The position numbers and the translations under genes were made by a program. From Exiguobacterium marinum DSM 16307 (lineage in GTDB: Bacteria; Bacillota; Bacilli; Exiguobacteriales; Exiguobacteriaceae), in NCBI RefSeq assembly GCF_000620845.1, contig NZ_KK211189.1, forward strand, positions 2,690,162 to 2,754,161: DNA of 64,000 nucleotides, read 5' to 3'. The notes under the pieces were generated by a model. The model worked only from the letters and a program-made list of their open reading frames with translations. It ran no database searches and was not told where the DNA came from. Of the stretch, positions 1 through 7,489 are shown piece by piece. Numbering within the stretch: position 1 is the stretch's first letter; each line of letters begins with the position of its first letter.

Positions 1-2
1 GC

Positions 3-623
3 ATTTTCCTCGCCTTGATTGCTGCAAAACTATTTACGAAAGCATTAGCTGCCGAAGATCAGACGAGCTTATTCATCGTAGAGCAACCCCCATACCGCGT
101 CCCCCAAGGACTCACTCTATGGCGCAGCACTTGGCAAAAAGCCAAAGGATTCGTTCGCAAAGCCGGTACTTTTATTTTTGGAGGCTCTGTATTTATCTGG
201 CTCCTTGCGTATTCAGGCCCGGGCGGTTTTGATGTGCCCATGAACGATAGTTTTCTAGCTATGATTGGTGGGGCAATCGCCACTTTGCTCATTCCTCTCG
301 GATTCGGTACTTGGCAAGCCGGCGCGTCGCTCATTACCGGCTTCTTAGCAAAGGAAGTAGTCGTTTCCACTATGGCGATTATCTATGCCGTTAGCGAATC
401 TGATTTATCTGAGTCGTTATTGCCAGTCTTCACGCCACTCAGCGCGTATAGTTTCATGGCCTTCGTCTTGCTATACGTACCTTGTTTAGCGACGGTCGCT
501 GTCATACGTCGTGAAGTCGGGAGTGCCAAACTCACATGGTTCACCAGTTTATATGGCTTAGGGGTTGCCTATGTGGTATCGCTTGTCATTTATCAAGTCG
601 GTCGTCTGTTCGGATTTGCGTAA
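3..623 (+). CDS. feoB: Ferrous iron transporter FeoB, C-terminal part (5' end outside window)
   Basis: This is the last 206 or so residues of FeoB, the GTP-driven Fe(II) importer of the cytoplasmic membrane. The frame is open from base 3, so the G-protein domain and first gate domain lie upstream of the window. The visible part shows PPYRVP, the conserved FLAKEVVVSTM gate segment and LLYVPCLATVAVIRRE, all typical of the second Gate/FeoB_C region, with about five hydrophobic spans. A Cys-rich small gene follows 11 bases after the stop, the usual feoB partner arrangement. Family assignment is firm; start and length cannot be judged. Confidence 0.92.
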   Translation: MFLALIAAKLFTKALAAEDQTSLFIVEQPPYRVPQGLTLWRSTWQKAKGFVRKAGTFIFGGSVFIWLLAYSGPGGFDVPMNDSFLAMIGGAIATLLIPLGFGTWQAGASLITGFLAKEVVVSTMAIIYAVSESDLSESLLPVFTPLSAYSFMAFVLLYVPCLATVAVIRREVGSAKLTWFTSLYGLGVAYVVSLVIYQVGRLFGFA

Positions 624-634
624 GGAGGAACACC

Positions 635-853
635 ATGCCATTCTTTGACTTACTTATCGGATCTGTTGTCTTTGGATATGCCGCCTTCTCCCTTTACCGC
701 TACACGCAGAAAGCAAAGGGTGGAAAATGTGCAACATGTGAGATTGAGCCTACATGTACAACGGCATGTGATGCTGCAGATTGGGATAAAATCATTGCGG
801 AGGCTCTTCAGAAAGACCCTTCCGCTTTCAATTCAAATACAAAAAAAGACTGA
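635..853 (+). CDS. FeoB-associated Cys-rich small membrane protein
   Basis: A 72-residue protein with one N-terminal membrane span (about residues 5-21), then a basic stretch and a cysteine cluster C32, C35, C41, C45. Small proteins of this type (FeoB_associated family) accompany feoB in Firmicutes. The cysteines may bind or hand over iron, but the function is not proven. I chose the ATG at 635 because AAGGAGG lies 7 bases upstream, although the frame is open further 5'. It is co-transcribed with feoB and followed directly by a terminator. Confidence 0.85.
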   Translation: MPFFDLLIGSVVFGYAAFSLYRYTQKAKGGKCATCEIEPTCTTACDAADWDKIIAEALQKDPSAFNSNTKKD

Positions 854-875
854 ATTCCGATTCAGTCTTTTTTTG
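842..875. terminator. Bidirectional terminator between feoB unit and DUF554 gene
   Basis: The perfect stem AAAAGACTGAAT / ATTCAGTCTTTT with a 4-base loop (TCCG) has A-runs on one side and T-runs on the other, so it can end both converging transcripts. It overlaps the last codons of the Cys-rich gene. Confidence 0.85.
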
Positions 876-876
876 A

Positions 877-1572
877 TTACAGTATATGTATGACGGAGAC
901 AATCATCGCGACCACCAAAATTCCTGGCAATAAGTTGGCCACGCGAATTTTAGTGATACCTACCAAGTTCAAGCCGATTGCCACAATCATCACGCCACCG
1001 GTCGCTGTCATTTCTAAAATAAAGCTATCCATGAGCGACTCTGGAATAAACTTCATGATTTGAATAGCGAGAAGGGCAATTCCGCCTTGGTACAACAAGA
1101 CAGGAACAGCTGAGAACATGACGCCAATCCCGAGCGTCGAACTTAACACGAGGGCCGTAAATCCATCAATCAATCCTTTTGTATATAAGACGTCATGATC
1201 ACCGCGTAACCCACTATCGAGCGCGCCAATGATGGCCATTGCTCCGATAACAAAGATGAGCGTTGCAGTTACGAATCCTTCTGCCACACTAGATTGACTC
1301 CCAAGGCGCCGCTCAAGGCGATAACCGACTTCATTCAATAATTCATCTAATTTCCACCATTCCCCGAGCGCAGACCCGACGACAAGACTCCCGATGACAA
1401 TCAAGAAGTTTTCACTTTTCATCCCCATTTGAATGCCAAGTAAGATAACTGCAAGTCCGATCGCGGTCGTCACTGTTTCTTTCATACGCTCTGGAATGCG
1501 GTGAAATAAGAGACCTAACAATGCACCGATGATGATTAATCCGGCATTGACGAGGGTTCCCGTTAGCACCAT
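877..1572 (-). CDS. DUF554 family membrane protein (YdfK/YqgA-like)
   Basis: A 231-residue, strongly hydrophobic protein with 6-7 predicted spans, beginning MVLTGTLVNAGLIIIGALLG. Motifs such as GALDSGLRGDHDVLYTKGLIDGF and ALVLSSTLGIGVMFSA are typical of DUF554 proteins, which are widespread and of unknown function, possibly transporters. The start at 1572 follows an AGAGGGGG Shine-Dalgarno; an upstream in-frame extension is open but has no ribosome site. It is monocistronic, with its own promoter-like sequence (1605-1634) and the shared terminator at 842-875. Confidence 0.85.
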   Translation of the reverse strand: MVLTGTLVNAGLIIIGALLGLLFHRIPERMKETVTTAIGLAVILLGIQMGMKSENFLIVIGSLVVGSALGEWWKLDELLNEVGYRLERRLGSQSSVAEGFVTATLIFVIGAMAIIGALDSGLRGDHDVLYTKGLIDGFTALVLSSTLGIGVMFSAVPVLLYQGGIALLAIQIMKFIPESLMDSFILEMTATGGVMIVAIGLNLVGITKIRVANLLPGILVVAMIVSVIHIL

Positions 1573-1604
1573 TTTACATTCCCCCTCTCTTATGTATTGA
1601 AAGG

Positions 1605-1634
1605 AATATACCAATTGCTTTCGTTCATTGTCAA
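1605..1634 (-). promoter_or_regulatory. Likely sigma-A promoter of the DUF554 gene
   Basis: On the minus strand TTGACA (1629-1634) and TATATT (1605-1610) are separated by 18 bases, and TGG precedes the -10 (extended -10). It lies just downstream of the tRNA terminator and 33 bases upstream of the start codon. Confidence 0.55.
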
Positions 1635-1640
1635 TTCACA

Positions 1641-1669
1641 AAAAAAAGCCACTTCTCGCAAGAAGTGGC
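1641..1669 (-). terminator. Terminator of the tRNA-Val transcript
   Basis: On the minus strand GCCACTTCT, loop TGCG, AGAAGTGGC, followed by nine T residues. It lies about 50 bases after the tRNA 3' end. Confidence 0.8.
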
Positions 1670-1720
1670 ATCGCGGAAACCCACGTTCCTATGGGTTTCG
1701 CATCGGGTTTGGCACCCAAG

Positions 1721-1793
1721 TGATTCTGACTGGGCTCGAACCAGCGACCTCTACCCTGTCAAGGTAGCGCTCTCCCAGCTGAGCTACAGAATC
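1721..1793 (-). tRNA. tRNA-Val (anticodon GAC)
   Basis: The minus strand folds into a cloverleaf: acceptor GATTCTG/CAGAATC with discriminator A, D-stem GCTC/GAGC, anticodon stem CTACC/GGTAG with loop TTGACAG (anticodon GAC, reads GUC valine codons), and T-arm GCTGG-TTCGAGC-CCAGT. The 3' CCA is not encoded; CTT follows. It is a single tRNA unit with its own promoter and terminator, flanked on both sides by small inverted repeats in leader and trailer. Confidence 0.95.
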
Positions 1794-1822
1794 AGGTCGT
1801 GTCCTCTCTTAAGGACACTATT

Positions 1823-1851
1823 AATATATCAAGAAACTATTGAGTTGGCAA
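1823..1851 (-). promoter_or_regulatory. Likely promoter of tRNA-Val
   Basis: Minus strand TTGCCA (1846-1851), 17-base spacer, TATATT (1823-1828). A short hairpin GTGTCC/GGACAC lies between this promoter and the tRNA 5' end. Confidence 0.6.
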
Positions 1852-1878
1852 CTACTTTTTTATATTTTTTATATTTTT

Positions 1879-2436
1879 TTATCGCGACATGTGCTGACGG
1901 TTGATGTGTCGGCAAAGACGTTCCAAGTCACCAGCATAGACAGATACGAGCATGTCCTTGTACAACGTGTCTCGATCCCAGTGAAGACCATTCGCTTTGG
2001 CGACACGCTGAGATGGAACGTTTTCTGGATGAATGAGCGAAATGATTTCCTTTTCTCCTTCGGTGAAAGCATACTGCATCAAACGCGCAGCCGCTTCTCG
2101 TCCGTACCCCATATGCCAATGCTTAGGTGACAGCCAATAGCCGACTTCTAATTCGATTTTGCCATCTAATTCATGTAATAACGTACCGGCATGACCAATC
2201 GGTTCATCGTTTTCAAACGTCATGAGCTTCAATAGACCTGTTTGTCGACCAGTTTCATAACGGGCCAGTTGACGTTCGAACCATTCAATCGTCTGTTCAT
2301 CTGTATACGGTCTTCCGTCCGGACTGATGAAGCGCATCACCCGAGGATCTTGGAGAAGCGATTTGACAAAATAAAAATCGGAGATCGTATACGGTTCAAA
2401 CCGCAAACGTTCGGATTGCAACTCAACAAGATGCAT
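1879..2436 (-). CDS. GNAT family N-acetyltransferase (RimJ/RimL-like)
   Basis: A 185-residue protein with the layout of the RimJ/RimL branch of GNAT enzymes: N-terminal substrate strand LQSERLRFEPYT, then the acetyl-CoA binding motif A around residues 99-118 (GYWLSPKHWHMGYGREA, the Q/RxxGxG/A loop as HMGYGREA), and a later SQRVAKANGL segment (motif B). The substrate cannot be told; candidates are ribosomal-protein N-termini, amino-sugars or drugs. The start follows AAAGGGGCGG. It is the nearest gene upstream of tRNA-Val on the same strand, but the tRNA has its own promoter. Confidence 0.85.
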   Translation of the reverse strand: MHLVELQSERLRFEPYTISDFYFVKSLLQDPRVMRFISPDGRPYTDEQTIEWFERQLARYETGRQTGLLKLMTFENDEPIGHAGTLLHELDGKIELEVGYWLSPKHWHMGYGREAAARLMQYAFTEGEKEIISLIHPENVPSQRVAKANGLHWDRDTLYKDMLVSVYAGDLERLCRHINRQHMSR

Positions 2437-2507
2437 CGTTTTCCGCCCCTTTCTTTCATCTCATAATCTGAACTATTCAATTCCCGTTTTCAGCTTGTTT
2501 TAATCCA

Positions 2508-2822
2508 TTACGCTACAACTTTTAAGCCGACCACACTGCCGATAATCATCGTCAAATAAAAGATTCGCCAACGACTTGTCGATTCATCTAAATAGAGCAT
2601 TCCTAAAATGACACCACCCGCTGCCCCGATACCGACCCAGATGGAATAGGCCAAACTAAGGGGAATGACTTCAAGTGACTTCGACAACAAATAAAAACTG
2701 AGCGCAAACGATAAAATCGACAAGATTGACCATTTTAAAATTTGATAGCCTTTTGATTTCCCCATAAAGAAGACGGCCGTCATCTCAGCAATCCCTGCAC
2801 TAATCAAAAATATCCAACTCAT
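2508..2822 (-). CDS. SMR multidrug efflux subunit (YkkD/GdnD-like)
   Basis: A 104-residue, four-span small multidrug resistance protein. It has the membrane-embedded glutamate E13 in SAGIAEMTAV, the counterpart of EmrE Glu14, plus AYSIWVGIGAAGG in the dimer-forming TM3 and a GLKVVA tail. I recall YkkD of Bacillus subtilis as the closest pattern. Its ATG overlaps the stop of the partner subunit by four bases (ATGA), which implies translational coupling of a heterodimer. SMR pairs export cationic compounds or guanidinium in exchange for protons; the substrate here is not known. I chose the start at 2822 because the longer open frame lies inside the partner gene. Confidence 0.85.
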   Translation of the reverse strand: MSWIFLISAGIAEMTAVFFMGKSKGYQILKWSILSILSFALSFYLLSKSLEVIPLSLAYSIWVGIGAAGGVILGMLYLDESTSRWRIFYLTMIIGSVVGLKVVA

Positions 2823-3163
2823 ACTTCTTCTCCTCCTGTCACTTGTTTCAAGCCGATGATTCCGATGATCAACGTCGTCACAAGTAAGAGTTTCCATCCA
2901 CTAAGCGCCTCGTCAAATAAAAGGGCGCCGACAATAACCGTTCCGACTGCTCCAATTCCAGTAAAGACGGCATAGCCCGTACCTGCAGGAAGAACTCGAA
3001 ATGCTTTCGCCAATAAGCCGAAACTGACAATCAAGAGGGCAATCGTCCATAGCGTCGGAGTGAGAACTGTGAATCCTTCTGATAACTTCATCGTCGTAGC
3101 CCAAATGATTTCAAGCAATCCGGCAAACAAGAGTGACATCCAAGCAACGCTTTCCTTATTCAT
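2819..3163 (-). CDS. SMR multidrug efflux subunit (YkkC/GdnC-like)
   Basis: A 114-residue, four-span SMR protein with the catalytic glutamate E18 in FAGLLEIIWATTMK and the TM3 dimerisation segment GYAVFTGIGAVGTV. The C-terminal GLKQVTGGEE tail recalls YkkC/SugE-type proteins. It is the first SMR gene of a three-gene unit: its start overlaps the TetR stop by 8 bases and its own stop overlaps the second SMR gene. A paired, TetR-linked arrangement suggests a heterodimeric, inducible exporter. No guanidine riboswitch precedes the unit. Confidence 0.85.
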   Translation of the reverse strand: MNKESVAWMSLLFAGLLEIIWATTMKLSEGFTVLTPTLWTIALLIVSFGLLAKAFRVLPAGTGYAVFTGIGAVGTVIVGALLFDEALSGWKLLLVTTLIIGIIGLKQVTGGEEV

Positions 3164-3737
3164 TCCAACCCACTCCTTTCTTGAAAATCCGGAACGCGGC
3201 TTGTTGCCTCATCTCCCGATCATCTTCAAACATAAATAAAGACAGCAAGGCGCCATCTAAAAAACAATAGTAGGCAGCATATAACTCTTCAAGCGGTTGG
3301 ACCGGTAAATCCCCACGCTCCATCGCTAGACGGAATTGTTCTTTTTCAAAACGTTTTAATTCCGTTTCAACCTTTCCAATGACTTTCTCGATATAATCCC
3401 GAAATTCCGGAGGTGGTACGAGCAACATCCGTTTCGTCAACATCCATGTCTCGTGATCGCTGAAGAATGACGTGAGTGTACTAACAATCGAGTCAATCCG
3501 TTCTAAAGGTGGTCGTTCAACGGTGTTATCGCATGTTTTTTGCCACGCCTCTTCGTACCGATTCGCCATATCCATCACGACTTGCTTAAACAGTTGCTCT
3601 TTCCCATCGATGTGGGCATACAACGAGGCCTTTCGGATTCCTACATCTTCTGCAACCGCTGCGAGCGACAGTCCTTCATATCCCTCACGGGCAAACCGTC
3701 TCCGAGCGGATTGCATAATCTTGTCTTTTGTATTCAT
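3156..3737 (-). CDS. TetR family repressor of the SMR efflux pair
   Basis: A 193-residue regulator with an N-terminal TetR-type helix-turn-helix (about residues 25-44: LAAVAEDVGIRKASLYAHI followed by GKEQLF) and a helical C-terminal ligand domain. It is the promoter-proximal gene of the operon with the two SMR subunits and overlaps the first by 8 bases. I chose the ATG at 3737 over an upstream GTG at 3746 because GAAGGAG is 10 bases from the ATG but only 1 from the GTG. A 22-base near-palindrome just upstream is the probable autoregulatory operator. The inducer is unknown. Confidence 0.87.
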   Translation of the reverse strand: MNTKDKIMQSARRRFAREGYEGLSLAAVAEDVGIRKASLYAHIDGKEQLFKQVVMDMANRYEEAWQKTCDNTVERPPLERIDSIVSTLTSFFSDHETWMLTKRMLLVPPPEFRDYIEKVIGKVETELKRFEKEQFRLAMERGDLPVQPLEELYAAYYCFLDGALLSLFMFEDDREMRQQAAFRIFKKGVGWNE

Positions 3738-3763
3738 GACTTTCACTCTCCTTCCACAACACT

Positions 3764-3785
3764 CTACCTAACGAACGGTAGGTAG
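3764..3785. promoter_or_regulatory. Putative TetR operator, 22-bp inverted repeat
   Basis: CTACCTA and GGTAGGTAG arms form a 22-base dyad in which 9 of 11 symmetric pairs match, centred between 3774 and 3775, 27 bases upstream of the repressor start. Size and position fit an autoregulated TetR-SMR unit; binding is inferred. Confidence 0.62.
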
Positions 3786-3852
3786 TCAAACGAGGTGATT
3801 GTTTTTTGACTCATTTTTCCCCAAAATACGAAATAGAAAGAGGTGACGAATA

Positions 3853-4635
3853 ATGATTGAACACTTGACTGTATCGATTCCGACGGAGAGAGCGACCGGA
3901 CAAAAACGGATTGTCCGTGTGTTTCGACCGGACTGGGTCGAAGCTAGCACCCCGCTTCCTGTCCTGTATATGCATGACGGACAAAATGTATTTTCCGGAA
4001 ACGCGGCTACATACGGGGAAGGTTGGGAAATCGACCGATGTATCGACACGCTACGTCTCCCCCTCATGGTCGTCGCCATCGCGAGTGCCCCGAATTGGTT
4101 AGATCGCTATGATGAGTATTCATACGCTGAGGATGAGATGTTATATCGTCGTATCGGTCCAGAACTCGCGAAAACACGTCCAACACTTGGTGGTCGAGGA
4201 CGTCTTTATACAGACTGGCTCATGCACGAGTTAAAACCACGAATCGATAAAGAGTACGCGACAAATCCGGAAGATATCGGTGTCATGGGGAGTTCAATGG
4301 GTGGTGTCATCTCTCTTTATATGATGGCGACCTATCCTTCCATTCGCAGAGTCGGCTCGCTCTCCACTGCAGCATGGGCAAATCTTGATCCTTTGATTCG
4401 CGAAATGAAACAAGCTAAGATCGCTTGTAAACTGTATATGGATATCGGTACAAACGAAGAGAGCGGGTCAATCACTCCAAGCGACTACCTGTTCACGAAT
4501 GCGAAACTGATTGAAGCCATCGCGCAAAAAAGCATCGCCTTCCGATACGAGGTCGAGCCGGACGCAATTCACCACGAATCCGCTTGGCGCCGTCGCTTGC
4601 CTAACGTTCTTCGTTATTTATATGACATCACATGA
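3853..4635 (+). CDS. Alpha/beta hydrolase, esterase D / enterochelin-esterase type
   Basis: A 260-residue cytoplasmic hydrolase. PVLYMHDGQNVF (36-47) is the usual signature of PF00756-type esterases. The nucleophile elbow is G-S-S-M-G with Ser148, a candidate acid is Asp197 (YMDIGT) and the catalytic His is at 240/241 in IHHESAW. No signal peptide is seen. Such enzymes act on acyl esters or S-formylglutathione-like thioesters; the substrate here is unknown. GAAAGAGGTGA precedes the ATG. It is divergent from the TetR-SMR unit and sits about 70 bases from the operator, so co-regulation is possible but unproven. Confidence 0.85.
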   Translation: MIEHLTVSIPTERATGQKRIVRVFRPDWVEASTPLPVLYMHDGQNVFSGNAATYGEGWEIDRCIDTLRLPLMVVAIASAPNWLDRYDEYSYAEDEMLYRRIGPELAKTRPTLGGRGRLYTDWLMHELKPRIDKEYATNPEDIGVMGSSMGGVISLYMMATYPSIRRVGSLSTAAWANLDPLIREMKQAKIACKLYMDIGTNEESGSITPSDYLFTNAKLIEAIAQKSIAFRYEVEPDAIHHESAWRRRLPNVLRYLYDIT

Positions 4636-4665
4636 AAAAGAGCGAATTCCGAAATTGGAATTCGC
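4636..4665 (-). terminator. Hairpin terminator downstream of the aminopeptidase
   Basis: GCGAATTCC / GGAATTCGC stem with a 6-base loop; on the minus strand it is followed by TCTTTTTC. It lies in the 38-base gap between two convergent genes and may serve both. Confidence 0.62.
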
Positions 4666-4673
4666 CCGTTCAT

Positions 4674-5912
4674 TTAAATGACCCAGTTCCCGTCACGCAT
4701 GATTGCTTCTCGCGTGCCGTCTTCTTGCTCACCATCAATATTCATTTCCGCCGACCCAATCATAAAGTCAACGTGTGTCATCGAATCATTCGCGCCGTTC
4801 TCTGCGAGTTCATCTTGAGACATCGAAGGACCGCCTTCTAGGCATGTCGAGTATGCACGACCTAATGCCAAGTGACACGATGCATTTTCATCGAACAACG
4901 TGTTGTAGAATAGGAGACCCGAGTTCGAGATTGGAGAATCATCAGGAACAAGTGCCACTTCACCGATGCGACGTGCTCCCTCATCCATATTTAACAATTC
5001 ATCAAGGGCCGCTTGCCCTTTTTTCGCTTCCGCCTTGATGACTTTACCACCCTCAAACCAAAGAGTAAATTCGTCAATCAAGTTTCCGCTGTAGCTGAGT
5101 GGCTTCGTACTCGACACATGCCCTTCCACAGAATCTTTATCTGCGAGTGTGAACACTTCTTCTGTCGGCATGTTCGCGATAAAGTCGATGCCATCGGCGT
5201 TTGGACCGCCACCGCCAAGGAAGACGTGCTTTTTCGGAAGGCCGATTGTGAGTTCCGTCCCCGGTGCGCTGTAATGTAGTTTCGCGTATTTTTTCTCTGT
5301 CAACAACTTCGCGCGACTTCGAAGAGATTGGTCGTGTGTGTCCCATGCTGCGACGACATCTTCTTGATCCATTCGAGTTGCTGCGAAGATGGCCTGCCAT
5401 AGCGCAGCGACTGCATCCTCACGTCCTGGAAATACTTTTTGTGCCCACGCTTCTGACGCACCTGCGACGATTGACCAACTAACATTGTCACTCATCACAT
5501 ATTGACGCCATTTCGCAAGTGCTTGACCTGCCGCACGGTTCGCGTCGGAGATTCGTGACGACTCGACACCGTTCAAGGCATCCGGGTCATCACTTACAAT
5601 TGACAAGAAGGCTGTTTTTTCTTCAGCCAATTGCTCAAAACGAGCCTTTAACCAATCCGGAAACTCTTTAAACGAATCAGCCGGTGCATCAAAATAACGA
5701 ATCTTTGAAGTCTCCTCATCGCTCCAGTTGACGAATACTTGTTTCGCTCCTGCCGCATAAGCAGCTTTCACCACATGGCGTACAAGTGGTGCTTGGCTAA
5801 TATCAGCACGTACTTCTAATTGTTGCCCCGGTTGAATGTTCACACCTTTTTTTACCGCTAGCTCTGCATAGCGAGAAAAATCTGCCTCTGTCGGCATTGA
5901 AATCATAGACAT
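4674..5912 (-). CDS. M29 family aminopeptidase (AmpS/PepS type)
   Basis: A 412-residue metallo-aminopeptidase, the full usual length of the M29 (thermophilic aminopeptidase) family. The set of conserved residues is visible: Glu251 (PTEEVF), Glu318 (GEVALV), His347 (CHLALG), Tyr354 (RAYS), and His380/Asp382 (MTHVDFMIG), matching the dinuclear metal and catalytic positions I remember for T. thermophilus AmpT. No signal peptide, so cytosolic peptide trimming. The ATG at 5912 follows AAAGGAGGA. It is monocistronic with the hairpin at 4636-4665. Confidence 0.92.
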   Translation of the reverse strand: MSMISMPTEADFSRYAELAVKKGVNIQPGQQLEVRADISQAPLVRHVVKAAYAAGAKQVFVNWSDEETSKIRYFDAPADSFKEFPDWLKARFEQLAEEKTAFLSIVSDDPDALNGVESSRISDANRAAGQALAKWRQYVMSDNVSWSIVAGASEAWAQKVFPGREDAVAALWQAIFAATRMDQEDVVAAWDTHDQSLRSRAKLLTEKKYAKLHYSAPGTELTIGLPKKHVFLGGGGPNADGIDFIANMPTEEVFTLADKDSVEGHVSSTKPLSYSGNLIDEFTLWFEGGKVIKAEAKKGQAALDELLNMDEGARRIGEVALVPDDSPISNSGLLFYNTLFDENASCHLALGRAYSTCLEGGPSMSQDELAENGANDSMTHVDFMIGSAEMNIDGEQEDGTREAIMRDGNWVI

Positions 5913-6025
5913 ATGTATCGTTCCTCCTTTTCGATTATCTTTATTTTCTTAAATTTCAGGAAAAGTTGCAACCAATGCGCAAAAACGGGCATATTAATAG
6001 ATGAAGAATGAAGGAGGAATACACT

Positions 6026-6433
6026 ATGGCAGATTGGAAAACAACATACACACACTTTTTAAAACAAGCAAAGGAAGACATCCACAATCGTGAATCACTC
6101 GGTGACTTGCTCGTTCAAGGTGAACGCGCACTCGCGAAAGTGACGATTGACGTGGCCTCAAATGAAATCAGCAATATCGAGCGTGAAGAAGAGCTCACCC
6201 TCTACTTCCAAATGAAACAAATGCTCAATATGTTGCGCGCGCTGTACAACAATCAATTCGAGATGCAATCAGACAAACAGGAAGAACTGATTGCGGCCAT
6301 TCTTTACTTTGTCTCTCCGTTCGATGCGATTCCAGACGATGTTCCGCTCGGACTTTTTGATGATGCCCAGGTGATTGATTACGTGCATGAACAATTAGCA
6401 AGTGATATTGACCGATTCCATAACGAATTGTGA
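6026..6433 (+). CDS. DUF1232 (YkvA-like) protein
   Basis: A 135-residue protein, mainly helical and acidic, with the DUF1232 core near the C-terminus (about 88-120: AAILYFVSPFDAIPDD then a FDDAQVIDY segment). The hydrophobic YFVSPFDAIPD stretch is the family signature. The function of the family is unknown; it may bind membranes. I chose the ATG at 6026 because AAGGAGG is 7 bases upstream; an in-frame ATG at 6008 precedes that site and is unlikely. It is followed by a structured gap before yitT. Confidence 0.8.
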   Translation: MADWKTTYTHFLKQAKEDIHNRESLGDLLVQGERALAKVTIDVASNEISNIEREEELTLYFQMKQMLNMLRALYNNQFEMQSDKQEELIAAILYFVSPFDAIPDDVPLGLFDDAQVIDYVHEQLASDIDRFHNEL

Positions 6434-6439
6434 CTTGAA

Positions 6440-6508
6440 ATGATGTGGGAGTAGCAGTACGCTAGCATGAGACTTAGCTAAAGGAGGCGTAAGGCCTAGC
6501 CATTATTT
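6440..6508 (+). promoter_or_regulatory. Structured leader of the YitT-type gene (possible cis-regulatory RNA)
   Basis: The 75-base gap before the YitT ATG contains GGGAGTAGC (6447-6455), the small inverted repeats TAGC/GCTA, AGGC-GTAAG-GCCT and GGC-CTA-GCC, and a strong AAAGGAGG that lies about 21 bases upstream of the ATG with an in-frame stop (6497-6499) between. The opening GGGAGTAGC recalls the 5' element of the yybP-ykoY manganese riboswitch, but the rest does not clearly match. Regulatory role inferred. Confidence 0.3.
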
Positions 6509-7375
6509 ATGTATGCAAAATCTCGAAAACGGGTTGCTCTCGAAACGGTACTGTTCATCATCGCCGGGACAATCCTTCAGTCTATCTTTGTCAGTTTACT
6601 GCTCAAACCGAACGAGATTGGTTCGGGAGGAATCGTCGGGATCACATTGATTTTCAACGAACTGCTCGGAACACCAATTGGAATGACCCAACTCGTGCTC
6701 AATATCCCCCTCTTCCTGTTGGGACTAAAATATTTAGGACGTCGCTTCATTTTAATGACAGGAATTGTCGTCGTGCTCTCTTCGATTCTGATTGATAGCT
6801 TGCCAATCCTTATTCCGCCAACCCCACTTGACGACCCACTCGTCGCTTCGGTGTTCAGCGGAATTGTCTCAGGTCTCGGACTCGCACTTCTCCTCTTTGC
6901 AGGAGCTTCCACGGGTGGCCTTGATATTTTAGGGAAAGTCATCTATATGAATAATCGAAATTTATCTTTACCTAAAATCTTTTTGACACAAGACCTGATT
7001 GTTTACATTCTCGTGTTTATTGTCTTTGATATAAAAGCCGTTATGTATGCTCTTGTACTAAGTTTTGTAAGATCACGAACGTTGCTCACGATTCACAAGT
7101 TCTTCTCCGCACAGAAACAATGTTTTATCATTTGCCAAAAAGCAGAAGAAATCAATTTGGTCATCAAGCAGAACTTAAAACGCGGGGTCACAATTATGGA
7201 TGCAACAGGCGGATATTCAAACGACTCTAAAAAAATGTTGTATGTCGTCGTCCAAAACAATGAAATTCCACGACTACGTCAAATCGTTTCTGAAATTGAT
7301 TCTGAGGCGTTTGTAACAGTGTCCGAAATCGATTCGATCGTTGGAAACTTCAAAGAACATTCATATACGCTCTAA
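6509..7375 (+). CDS. YitT family membrane protein (DUF161 + DUF2179)
   Basis: A 288-residue protein with 5-6 N-terminal membrane spans (DUF161/YitT region, including GSGGIVGITLIFN and LLFAGASTGGLDIL) and a soluble C-terminal DUF2179 domain (about 200-285: VIKQNLKRGVTIMDATGGY, then LYVVVQNNEIPRLRQIV). YitT-type proteins are abundant in Bacilli and their substrate is unknown. The only ATG in frame is at 6509, but its ribosome site is unusually distant, so the leader may fold to bring it closer. A strong terminator follows. Confidence 0.88.
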   Translation: MYAKSRKRVALETVLFIIAGTILQSIFVSLLLKPNEIGSGGIVGITLIFNELLGTPIGMTQLVLNIPLFLLGLKYLGRRFILMTGIVVVLSSILIDSLPILIPPTPLDDPLVASVFSGIVSGLGLALLLFAGASTGGLDILGKVIYMNNRNLSLPKIFLTQDLIVYILVFIVFDIKAVMYALVLSFVRSRTLLTIHKFFSAQKQCFIICQKAEEINLVIKQNLKRGVTIMDATGGYSNDSKKMLYVVVQNNEIPRLRQIVSEIDSEAFVTVSEIDSIVGNFKEHSYTL

Positions 7376-7382
7376 ATTCATA

Positions 7383-7419
7383 AAAATCGACAACAATCTA
7401 TTTTTGTTGTCGATTTTTT
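7383..7419 (+). terminator. Terminator of the YitT gene
   Basis: AAAATCGACAACAA / TTGTTGTCGATTTT, a 14-bp stem with a 7-base loop, followed by T residues. It separates yitT from the next gene, which must have its own promoter within about 70 bases. Confidence 0.88.
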
Positions 7420-7489
7420 GTGTAATTTTCAATCATCTATTCCGATAATAGATAAGAGCCCTATTTCAAAACAGGAGGAGGTGCATGAG

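Noticed and set aside
1665-1904. 79-codon frame running through the tRNA-Val
   Set aside because: It covers a clear tRNA on the other strand and has no ribosome site.
3738-3852. Guanidine (ykkC) riboswitch before the SMR unit
   Set aside because: No ykkC core motifs; the region contains only the TetR dyad and weak promoter-like sequences.
5950-6000. Sigma-B-like promoter (GTTGCA ... GGGCAT) before the DUF1232 gene
   Set aside because: Spacing of 16 bases and a poor -35 deviate from the sigma-B pattern; too weak to call.
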